DNA from: Actinomycetes bacterium
GTDB lineage: Bacteria > Actinomycetota > Acidimicrobiia > Acidimicrobiales > Palsa-688
Direction of reading: 5' to 3'
Assembly (NCBI GenBank): GCA_021827285.1
Contig: JAKAWM010000229.1
Coordinates: 1-5,127 of the forward strand
DNA length: 5,127 bases
The notes beneath the pieces are model-generated. The model saw only the letters and a list, made by a program, of their open reading frames with translations, had not been told where the DNA came from and did no database searches. Shown piece by piece: positions 1 through 4,842 of the stretch. A program made the position numbers and the translations under genes. Every line of letters begins with the position of its first letter. Position 1 is the stretch's first letter.

Positions 1-1
1 G

Positions 2-1294
2 CCCTGGCCCTGGTGGCCGGGCAAGGCGCCCTGGCAAGGTCGGTCGCCCGTCTGGCCGGGCGGGAGCTACCGTCCTGGTCCGTACATGGCTGGCAATTGC
101 TCGCCGTCCTCGCCGGCGAACCTGGTCAACAACAGACAGACCAACGGCTCGGTATTCTACCTGGGGCCGGGGGACGTCGTTTTTCTAAACGTTTACTACA
201 CACCCCCGCGGACCGCCACCGACTGCCGTCCGGTCCCACAATTTGAAGAGGGCCACGCGCTGGTGGTGAACTCCGGTTCCAGGGTGACAGGTAACGGAGA
301 CGTGGAGCTGGTCAATCAGAACAGCGGTTACAGGTCCATCTCGGAGCCAGTCGTCGAGGGCTCTCTGAGCAACGGCCATGTGTCGGTGGGCGGTGGCGGC
401 GACGGATGGAGTTACACGACGATCGGCGTGGTCCATGCACGTACAGTCGCCGTGGGCTCGGCTGCACAAAACCTCAACAACTCTCGCACGCCGAGCATGT
501 GCCTCGACGCCAACAGCAAGGATTACGCGAAGGACGGCGACAACATCCAGCTCTGGCAGTGCAATGCCCACTCCGAGCAGATGTGGCGACTGGTTGGGGT
601 TAGGCTATCACCGCCTGCCACATCCTTTCCTGCCACATCCTTTCCTGCCACATCCTTTCCTGCCACATCCTTTCCTGCCACGTCACCGCCCTCCACGTCA
701 CCGCCCTCCACATCACCGCCCTTCACATCACCGCCCTCCACATCACCGGCACTGACCTCCTCGCCTCCCACATCCCCTTCCGCCACGTCAACACCGGTGA
801 CGGCGCCGCAGGCAACAGCCGCTCCTTCAGGTTCCACTCTTCCGTTCTCCAGCCCTCCGCTGACGGACTCGGTCGATTGCCCTCTTTCGGTTTGCAAGAG
901 GTCTCCGGATATTAACGGCGATGGTCAGGTGGACTGCGCTGACCTCGCCATCATGGAAAGCGAGTGGGGTGAGAGCGGCCCTAACCTGCCGGCCGACCTG
1001 AACGGCGATGGGACCGTCAATCTCTCCGACCTTATAATTCTGACTGAGTATTGTATTGGACAGGACCAGCGGGAGCTTCCAGCGCTTGCCCGTCGACGTC
1101 CTAAGCAGTCTTTTCGCGGAGAGATGGCGCGCTGTCGCGCTGGCGACGATCTGGGAGGTACAACTGAATGCTCCCTCCTTGTCGGCATCCTCGACTTGCC
1201 GGAGGCCGTGACTACCCTCCAAGTTGACCAACCAACTGGTCCGGTGGGTGAAACCGGCGGGGAGGAGGACGCCAATGTTGAACCTACCCTATGA
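2..1294 (+). CDS. Secreted lectin-dockerin protein, 5' partial
   Basis: The frame is open from the window edge, so the true start and any signal peptide probably lie upstream; the first in-frame ATG is at 86 and residue numbers here count from it. Residues 1-120 are beta-rich and unrecognised. Residues about 125-171 form one ricin-B (beta-trefoil) repeat: CLD at 139-141, LWQC at 156-159 and the QxW signature QMW at 165-167. The Cys139/Cys159 spacing suits the usual disulfide. Residues about 175-262 are a Pro/Ser/Thr linker with PATSF and PSTSP pentamers. Residues about 273-325 are a type I dockerin with two EF-like loops, DINGDGQVDCADL (D275, N277, D279) and DLNGDGTVNLSDL (D304, N306, D308). 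Dockerins bind cohesins, and ricin-B repeats bind sugars, so an extracellular carbohydrate-associated role is inferred. Only one of the usual three trefoil repeats is visible, and no catalytic domain is. The last 75 residues resemble no domain I know and may come from readthrough or a frameshift. Confidence 0.78.
   Translation, partial: PWPWWPGKAPWQGRSPVWPGGSYRPGPYMAGNCSPSSPANLVNNRQTNGSVFYLGPGDVVFLNVYYTPPRTATDCRPVPQFEEGHALVVNSGSRVTGNGDVELVNQNSGYRSISEPVVEGSLSNGHVSVGGGGDGWSYTTIGVVHARTVAVGSAAQNLNNSRTPSMCLDANSKDYAKDGDNIQLWQCNAHSEQMWRLVGVRLSPPATSFPATSFPATSFPATSFPATSPPSTSPPSTSPPFTSPPSTSPALTSSPPTSPSATSTPVTAPQATAAPSGSTLPFSSPPLTDSVDCPLSVCKRSPDINGDGQVDCADLAIMESEWGESGPNLPADLNGDGTVNLSDLIILTEYCIGQDQRELPALARRRPKQSFRGEMARCRAGDDLGGTTECSLLVGILDLPEAVTTLQVDQPTGPVGETGGEEDANVEPTL
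614..748 (+). repeat. 15-bp in-frame tandem repeats encoding the linker
   Basis: Four identical 15-bp units (CCTGCCACATCCTTT at 614, 629, 644 and 659) are followed by a hybrid unit and then four units close to CCCTCCACATCACCG (689, 704, 719, 734). Because 15 is divisible by three, each unit adds five residues, PATSF or PSTSP, without shifting frame. The perfect first block suggests recent slippage or unequal recombination. It joins the lectin repeat to the dockerin. Confidence 0.9.
1263..1268 (+). promoter_or_regulatory. Strong SD before ATG 1275
   Basis: AGGAGG lies six bases before ATG 1275, inside the 3' end of the lectin-dockerin frame. It is the main reason to consider a gene starting there, translationally coupled to the upstream stop at 1292-1294. 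Confidence 0.4.
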
Positions 1295-1655
1295 CACCTC
1301 TGCGTGCGGAGAGGGAGAGCCGATCACCATGGAGCTCGACGAGCTGTACCGGCTCGCCGCCAAGCAGATGTCAGTTGACACGCGGTGGACCTCTGGTCGC
1401 GCGACCCCTCTTTGTCATTGGCAGGACACGATCTTGCGCGTCGGGCCTGGCCGAAAACGCTCCACGTGCTGGCTGGAACCGCAGCTCGGGACATTTTCCC
1501 TGGATCTGGGCCGGGCTACCCGCAAGCGGACACCCGACGTGGTACGTCCTCCACCCTGCGTCGGTTACCTGCCGTCCGCAAGCTCTCCGGAGAAGTCCCT
1601 TTCGCCCCAGTCGCAGGCTGGTTATCATGCGAGTGCCCCTGGCAAGAGATCGTAA
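1275..1655 (+). CDS. Hypothetical small ORF, possibly decayed
   Basis: This 126-codon frame starts at ATG 1275 behind an excellent AGGAGG and overlaps the end of the lectin-dockerin frame by 20 bases. The stretch from about 1329 (MELDELYRLAAKQM) looks like a real amphipathic helix with coding-like codons. After about residue 35 the composition turns Arg/Pro/Ser-rich and low in hydrophobic periodicity, so the product may be a truncated or frameshifted gene, or not a gene at all. An alternative start is ATG 1329, with only a weak GGAG upstream. No family is recognised, and no membrane segment or signal peptide is visible. It stands mainly on the ribosome binding site. Confidence 0.25.
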   Translation: MLNLPYDTSACGEGEPITMELDELYRLAAKQMSVDTRWTSGRATPLCHWQDTILRVGPGRKRSTCWLEPQLGTFSLDLGRATRKRTPDVVRPPPCVGYLPSASSPEKSLSPQSQAGYHASAPGKRS

Positions 1656-1675
1656 ATGAAGTGGACGTCGCCTGA

Positions 1676-1798
1676 ATGTGCTTTAATGATTGCACACAAG
1701 TAAAGAAGGCCGTATTAGCTATTGCCTTGGTCGTCGCATCATGCGTTGGCCGCCGTTGGCGCAGGTGTCCCACTATCGGTCAGTGCACAATAGAATGA
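1676..1798 (+). CDS. Possible 40-aa lipoprotein-like peptide
   Basis: A short frame starts at ATG 1676 and ends with TGA at 1796-1798. It encodes a peptide with a Lys-Lys pair at residues 10-11, a hydrophobic run (AVLAIALVV) and a lipobox-like VASC ending at Cys23, followed by 17 residues that include two more cysteines. That is the shape of a bacterial lipoprotein signal peptide with a very short mature part, as in small lysis or entericidin-like lipopeptides. No good ribosome binding site precedes the ATG, and eight residues precede the KK pair, so chance or the remnant of a longer lipoprotein gene is equally plausible. It is inferred from pattern only. Confidence 0.2.
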   Translation: MCFNDCTQVKKAVLAIALVVASCVGRRWRRCPTIGQCTIE

Positions 1799-1808
1799 TG
1801 GACCTGTG

Positions 1809-1837
1809 TTCGCCGAAGAATACCTGGCCGCTATAAA
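1809..1837 (+). promoter_or_regulatory. Weak candidate promoter for the zinc-ribbon gene
   Basis: TATAAA at 1832-1837 matches five of six bases of the -10 consensus. The hexamer 17 bases upstream, TTCGCC at 1809-1814, is a poor -35. Transcription would begin near 1844 and give a leader of about 70 bases before ATG 1914. Confidence 0.25.
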
Positions 1838-1900
1838 GCCTGCAGGCACGCGATCAGCACGGCTGAAGCCAAGCTAAAGCGGGCCTAACCGATCAACCAA

Positions 1901-1906
1901 AAGGAG
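1901..1906 (+). promoter_or_regulatory. Ribosome binding site for the zinc-ribbon gene
   Basis: AAGGAG is followed by a seven-base spacer and ATG 1914, which fixes the full-length start. The same core, AAAAGGAGCA, precedes the minus-strand secreted gene, which suggests that both genes use the host's normal translation signals. Confidence 0.8.
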
Positions 1907-1913
1907 CACCCAC

Positions 1914-2366
1914 ATGTTGTTGTCGTGCCCGGACTGTGACCGTCCCTTCAATCATCAGGTGCCGCCTACGTGTCCTAGGTGCGGCCGGATTTTCTCCAGG
2001 GACGAAAGGAGGGACATGTCTTCTGCAGAGGATGAGTTGGGCGACTCCGACTACGAGCGGGCACTGTCGACAGCCGGTCGGGTCTTTCGAGGAGGTGGTA
2101 CTATGGCGAACCTCCTGATGGGTTTGGCGTGGGTAGCCGGCGTCTGCGGCATGGTCGCAGCAATTGTGATTGGCGACACCGTTGCCAGTAGTAACGGCTT
2201 CGCTACCGGGTTTGGGGTGGGGCTCGGAGTTGCCATTGAAGTACTGATATTTGCGGCGTTGCTCGGCGCTATCGCCTACGGACTCCGGCTGTTATTCGGT
2301 ATATGGCAGGAGGTCTGGAGCGCCAACTATTGGGCCGAAGAAGGAGAAGAAGAAACAGAAGCATAA
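1914..2366 (+). CDS. Zinc-ribbon membrane protein, 150 aa
   Basis: The product begins with a compact zinc ribbon: CPDC at residues 5-8 and CPRC at 20-23, four cysteines expected to hold one zinc. A charged linker follows (about 28-62, rich in Asp, Glu and Arg). Two hydrophobic segments come next, at about 66-86 and 99-128; the second is Gly-rich and long enough for a membrane helix. The C-terminus is very acidic (EEGEEETEA). The likely arrangement is a hairpin in the cytoplasmic membrane with both ends in the cytoplasm. Small proteins with an N-terminal zinc ribbon and membrane helices are common and mostly uncharacterised, so no molecular function is claimed. The start is supported by AAGGAG seven bases upstream. 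Two in-frame internal ATGs, M35 and M64, also follow SD-like sequences. It stands alone, with non-coding or decayed DNA on both sides. Confidence 0.88.
   Translation: MLLSCPDCDRPFNHQVPPTCPRCGRIFSRDERRDMSSAEDELGDSDYERALSTAGRVFRGGGTMANLLMGLAWVAGVCGMVAAIVIGDTVASSNGFATGFGVGLGVAIEVLIFAALLGAIAYGLRLLFGIWQEVWSANYWAEEGEEETEA
2090..2095 (+). promoter_or_regulatory. Internal SD before Met64 of the zinc-ribbon gene
   Basis: AGGAGG sits seven bases before ATG 2103, an in-frame methionine just before the first membrane helix. Initiation here would give an 87-aa form with the membrane hairpin but no zinc ribbon. The bases also encode Arg-Gly-Gly, so chance is possible. Confidence 0.35.
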
Positions 2367-2741
2367 TTGCTCGGCCTTCCAGCAGGTTATGGCGGAGAGA
2401 GCGCTCGCGGGGGCAGGCGACTTTATATAGACGTGCCGCGCGCATAACCGGTCGGCGGCCAAGGCAGGCACGACCGCGCCATGGGGTGAGCAGGGACTGG
2501 CTCCGCATCAGCACCACTGGTCGACAAGGACGCCAGCTGTTGGAGGCGCGGGAGCTCGGCCAACGCGCGGTGGCCTACGCTTGGAGGCTTGCACTCCTCG
2601 CTCGTGGCGACCACCTGCATCGCAGTGTGTTGGGTGCTCGCTCTAGCCCCAATACCGTTAAGTTAAGGTCGCCGATACTGTGCCACCAAGCCCGGCGGAG
2701 CCCGTGGAGGGGCGGGGCCGGGAGCGGTAGCCGCTTTGCCA
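2367..2741. other. Stretch with no supported gene
   Basis: I see no convincing gene, RNA or terminator here. A plus-strand frame stays open through the whole stretch, but its product is Arg-rich, has no ribosome binding site and runs antisense to the WYL-like remnant downstream. A helix-like piece around 2538-2636 is faintly reminiscent of stress-phosphatase N-terminal domains, but not enough to call. The stretch is probably decayed DNA. Confidence 0.5.
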
Positions 2742-3056
2742 TGGACGGCATCAGGGGCAACGAAGATCTCGACCTGGTCGACACAGTTGGTCAAGAGCGA
2801 GTAGTTCGGTGCCGTCCACCATCGATGACTGGGGACGGAGCTTTACGTCTTCGAGGTCGTCCACGAAAAGCGAGCGCCATCGTTGGGCGGGGTTGGATGG
2901 GAGGCCGCCGTGGCCGGTGGTGCCTCCGGTTTGGTAGCACCGCGTCTTCGCGCGTCCGGACTTCCAACCGAGTACGTGGGGGCACAGTACTCGCTCTGCT
3001 CCCCGGTAGCGCGCTCTCACAGGGCGGCGCTCTGCTAGCGCCAGGGCCAAGACGTC
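2742..3056 (-). pseudogene. Frameshifted WYL-like domain gene
   Basis: The minus-strand frame from about 3056 reads AERRPVRARYRGAERVLCPH, then VLGWKSGRAKTRCYQTGG, then WRSLFVDDLEDVKL. This matches my memory of a family of small (about 100-aa) stand-alone WYL-like proteins: Arg-rich strand, V-x-PHVLG, YQ-x-GG, then WR-x-x-x-VD and a closing strand. After VKL the frame drifts and stops with TGA at 2751-2753. The expected ending appears in another frame as APNYSLLTNCVDQVEIFVAP, resembling the usual QTCVD-x-VEV ending, so a frameshift lies around 2810-2840. There is no ATG or SD at the expected N-terminus; only a TTG at 3050-3048 is available. WYL domains bind ligands or nucleic acids and often sit in regulators, but this copy looks inactive. 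The family match is from memory. Confidence 0.6.
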
Positions 3057-3100
3057 CCAGGCCGGCGGCCTCGGGGCCAGCGCCACGACCGCCACGACCG

Positions 3101-3512
3101 TCATGCCCGTGCAGCCTCTACGATCTTGACAGCCTCTAGGGCAGGCCGCGTAGGCCGCGGCCACGAGGCGTGCTCAGGGCGTTTTACCCCATAGTTGCTC
3201 ATCTTCCTTTTCACAACCCGGGCGGCAGCACGCAGGCGGCGCTCTGGCAACAGCTCGTGGCCGACCTCGGCCACCGAGACACACAACGCCGTGGCCACGG
3301 CCTTGGTGCTCGTGCCGGAACCGGCGCGGGCGCTGCGCCGGGCAGCGCGCAGCGCCCGGGTGAAGCTCACCCGGTCTGGGTCGATGCCCTGGTCGTTGGC
3401 CACCTCGGCCATGAGGGCCCGGATGGCGTAGTGGGAGACCAAGAAGCAATAGGGCAGACCTCCTCCGCGCGCGCCAGCTCGGTCCCCTTCAAGACGGCGG
3501 TCACGACCCGAG
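3101..3512 (-). pseudogene. IS4-type transposase, C-terminal remnant
   Basis: The frame ending with TGA at 3101-3103 carries the C-terminal signature of actinobacterial IS4-family (DDE_Tnp_1) transposases: VSHYAIRALMAEVA (near 3440-3400), DPDRVSFTRALRAARR and VVKRKMSNYGVKRPEH (3217-3170), then a Pro-rich end. Upstream of about 3463 the family-like reading shifts to another frame (LKGTELARAEEV, roughly 3498-3463), so at least one frameshift is present. The match stops near the hairpin at 3513. The catalytic DDE core should lie further upstream and is absent, so this is a dead fragment. Farther upstream the same frame overlaps the minus-strand secreted gene and is only a shadow of it. I saw no terminal inverted repeats. 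Confidence 0.68.
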
Positions 3513-3539
3513 ACAGCCCCGGCTTTCAGTCGGGGCTGT
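3513..3539. repeat. Strong hairpin, possible IS200/IS605 end
   Basis: ACAGCCCCG at 3513-3521 pairs perfectly with CGGGGCTGT at 3531-3539. GCT/AGT inside extends the stem to 12 bp with one G-T wobble, leaving a three-base TTC loop. Neither strand has a following T-run, so a classic intrinsic terminator is unlikely, although the hairpin lies 85 bases past the stop of the minus-strand secreted gene and could protect its mRNA end. The plus-strand form, a CCCCGGC stem and then TGTCA, resembles my memory of the right ends of IS200/IS605-type elements. No tnpA or tnpB is present. Confidence 0.6.
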
Positions 3540-3623
3540 ATGTCATGAAGGGCGAACCGGCTGGCGTAGCGGTCAAACCCGGACCATTGGCCTCGGGCCC
3601 GCGTACAAGCCCAGGAGGCAACG

Positions 3624-4730
3624 CTAGCCAATATACCTCCCAATTGGGTTCCCGTTATTTGTGTAGCACGACAGCGTGGCATTAATGTACACAGTATGGC
3701 CGTACGAAGACTGTTGCCAATCGTCAAGGTAAAAGCTAGCGCCCGTAAGTGAAAAGGTTTGGCTGCCAACGGTCCCCTCCATGGTCGTTGCAGACTGAGG
3801 TGACGCGTTGGCCTGGACTACCTCGACACCCGCCGAGTCGCCCGCGGCAACCTGGTTGGAAAGAGCCCATTGGACAGTTATTGACCGGCAGCTACTATCA
3901 CGGGCAGTCACGGTGGTGGAATAATTGGGTGGAGATGCCTGAGACTTATCGCCGATCAAATATGTGAAGATAGTTGCCCCCACTTGAAGGGTGGAAGAAT
4001 AGCAATTACTAGAAACTGTAAAGGTATTCTTCTGCGCTTCACACATGTACCGAAGTGGGACATTGCCGTAGGACCATAAGAGCGCAACGTTCGAGGTAAC
4101 TACGACGCGCTTCGCGTCTACCACTTGGACACGGTACTTGTACGCGCCCAACGGCACCCCGGGAGCGGTCCTGACCCCACTTCGTACCGGTGTAGACAGG
4201 ACAGTTCCCCACACCTGGTCGAAACCTACCTCGCGCTGAAGTTCTACAAGGGAACCGGCGGGCAGGTTGCGAGTCGAGTAGGCGAACTCAATCGGGCTAC
4301 CTGAATCGACTTCGTCACTCGAGAAAGCAAGTTCGGCTGACGAGGCGTTTTCGACCAAAGTGCGCGGGGATGTTACGGCATACGCTACTCCGTCCGGTCT
4401 CAAGGCGGCCAACCGTAGCCTGTAGGTACCGGCCTGAAGCCCGGCAATGGACGCCGAACCGGTCAAGTCGCTATGAAGGTCCAAGACAGTCACCCATGGG
4501 CCACCGCCCTGATGCTGTTCTTGTACTACGAGGTGGCCAGACGGCGTCAAGTCTGAAGCATGCCACCTGAATGCCACAGGCCAGTGTGCTACGGCAGATG
4601 CGGGCAATGTCCAAGAGAGTCGTGGGCGCTGCTGTGCCAGGGCAACGCTGGAAGGGCCTATGAGCACGCTCACAGCAATGATAATTCCACTACAGAGTTT
4701 AGCCAGCGATGAACGAAATTGGGCAGTCAC
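3624..4730 (-). CDS. Secreted Ig/FN3-like protein with Cys-rich C-domain
   Basis: This 368-aa frame starts at GTG 4730 behind AAGGAG with a nine-base spacer. Residues 1-32 are a signal peptide: Arg6 and Lys11, the hydrophobic run GIIIAVSVLIG, and cleavage likely after ALA at 30-32. There is no lipobox at the cleavage point. Residues about 35-127 and 128-219 look like two Ig- or FN3-like beta-sandwiches, each closing with a G-x-Y-x-x-R-type strand (AGTYRLRLAAL and LGAYKYRVQVV). Residues about 225-368 form a separate domain with four cysteines (230, 243, 281, 355), enough for two disulfides outside the cell, and the late motif VYINATLSCYT. This part has some feel of NPCBM-type or other carbohydrate-binding beta domains, but I cannot assign it. 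No sortase motif, membrane anchor or catalytic residues are visible, so a secreted binding or adhesion role is inferred. It reads away from an inverted-repeat-rich leader. Confidence 0.88.
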   Translation of the reverse strand: MTAQFRSSLAKLCSGIIIAVSVLIGPSSVALAQQRPRLSWTLPASAVAHWPVAFRWHASDLTPSGHLVVQEQHQGGGPWVTVLDLHSDLTGSASIAGLQAGTYRLRLAALRPDGVAYAVTSPRTLVENASSAELAFSSDEVDSGSPIEFAYSTRNLPAGSLVELQREVGFDQVWGTVLSTPVRSGVRTAPGVPLGAYKYRVQVVDAKRVVVTSNVALLWSYGNVPLRYMCEAQKNTFTVSSNCYSSTLQVGATIFTYLIGDKSQASPPNYSTTVTARDSSCRSITVQWALSNQVAAGDSAGVEVVQANASPQSATTMEGTVGSQTFSLTGASFYLDDWQQSSYGHTVYINATLSCYTNNGNPIGRYIG

Positions 4731-4739
4731 TTATCTATG

Positions 4740-4745
4740 CTCCTT
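4740..4745 (-). promoter_or_regulatory. Ribosome binding site for the minus-strand gene
   Basis: Read on the minus strand, AAAAGGAG is followed by a nine-base spacer and GTG 4730. This decides the GTG start, since no ATG is in place. A TAA lies immediately before the GTG in the same frame as the start. Confidence 0.75.
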
Positions 4746-4758
4746 TTGTTGAATGATA

Positions 4759-4800
4759 GCTTCATGTGATATGAGGCGGCATGGTGACCATGCATGAAGC
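4759..4800. repeat. Nested inverted repeats in the leader
   Basis: GCTTCATG (4759-4766) and CATGAAGC (4793-4800) are perfect 8-bp inverted arms. Just inside the right arm, sharing base 4793, is a perfect 15-bp palindrome, GCATGGT-g-ACCATGC (4779-4793). In the minus-strand transcript the outer stem would end 11 bases before the AAAAGGAG, so it could influence translation. As DNA, either element could be an operator. Confidence 0.6.
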
Positions 4801-4812
4801 GGTCGCGCGAGC

Positions 4813-4835
4813 TGCCATAGGGAGTCCCTATGGCA
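4813..4835. promoter_or_regulatory. Perfect 23-bp palindrome, candidate operator
   Basis: TGCCATAGGGA and TCCCTATGGCA are perfect 11-bp arms around a single G at 4824. The one-base centre suits binding by a dimeric regulator better than an RNA hairpin. It lies 83 bases before the GTG start of the secreted gene and overlaps a candidate promoter. Confidence 0.55.
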
Positions 4836-4842
4836 ATGCCAA
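4814..4842 (-). promoter_or_regulatory. Candidate promoter overlapping the palindrome
   Basis: On the minus strand TTGGCA (4842-4837) matches five of six -35 bases, and TATGGC (4819-4814) follows after 17 bases as a weak -10 (three of six). The palindrome fills the spacer and the -10, which would suit repression by a bound dimer. Another -10-like hexamer, TATCAT (minus strand, near 4753-4758), has no clear -35. Confidence 0.25.

Noticed and set aside
614..748. CRISPR-like array
   Set aside because: The units are 15 bp with no spacers, and they encode a Pro/Ser/Thr linker in frame.
827..1231. Minus-strand open frames opposite the lectin-dockerin gene
   Set aside because: They lie antisense to well-supported dockerin motifs and show no domains or ribosome binding sites.
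1690..1718. Promoter TTGCAC - 17 bases - TATTAG
   Set aside because: It has only three and four matches to consensus, and it overlaps the possible 40-aa frame. The TATAAA at 1832 is closer to the gene and a better match.
2538..2636. Helix-like piece (LLEARELGQRAVAY) resembling RsbU-type N-terminal domains
   Set aside because: The similarity is short, recalled from memory, and lies in an unsupported frame.
2303..3139. Long plus-strand open frame of 278 codons
   Set aside because: It overlaps the end of the zinc-ribbon gene, has no ribosome binding site, is Arg-rich and low in complexity, and runs antisense to the recognisable WYL-like and transposase remnants.
3513..3539. Rho-independent terminator
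   Set aside because: The stem is strong, but no T-run follows on either strand.
3520..3769. Upstream half of the open frame that carries the transposase signature
   Set aside because: It overlaps the C-terminal coding part of the secreted gene in another frame and shows no transposase features.
4370..4570. Plus-strand open frame inside the secreted gene
   Set aside because: It is antisense to a confident 368-aa gene and has no start signal or recognisable motif.
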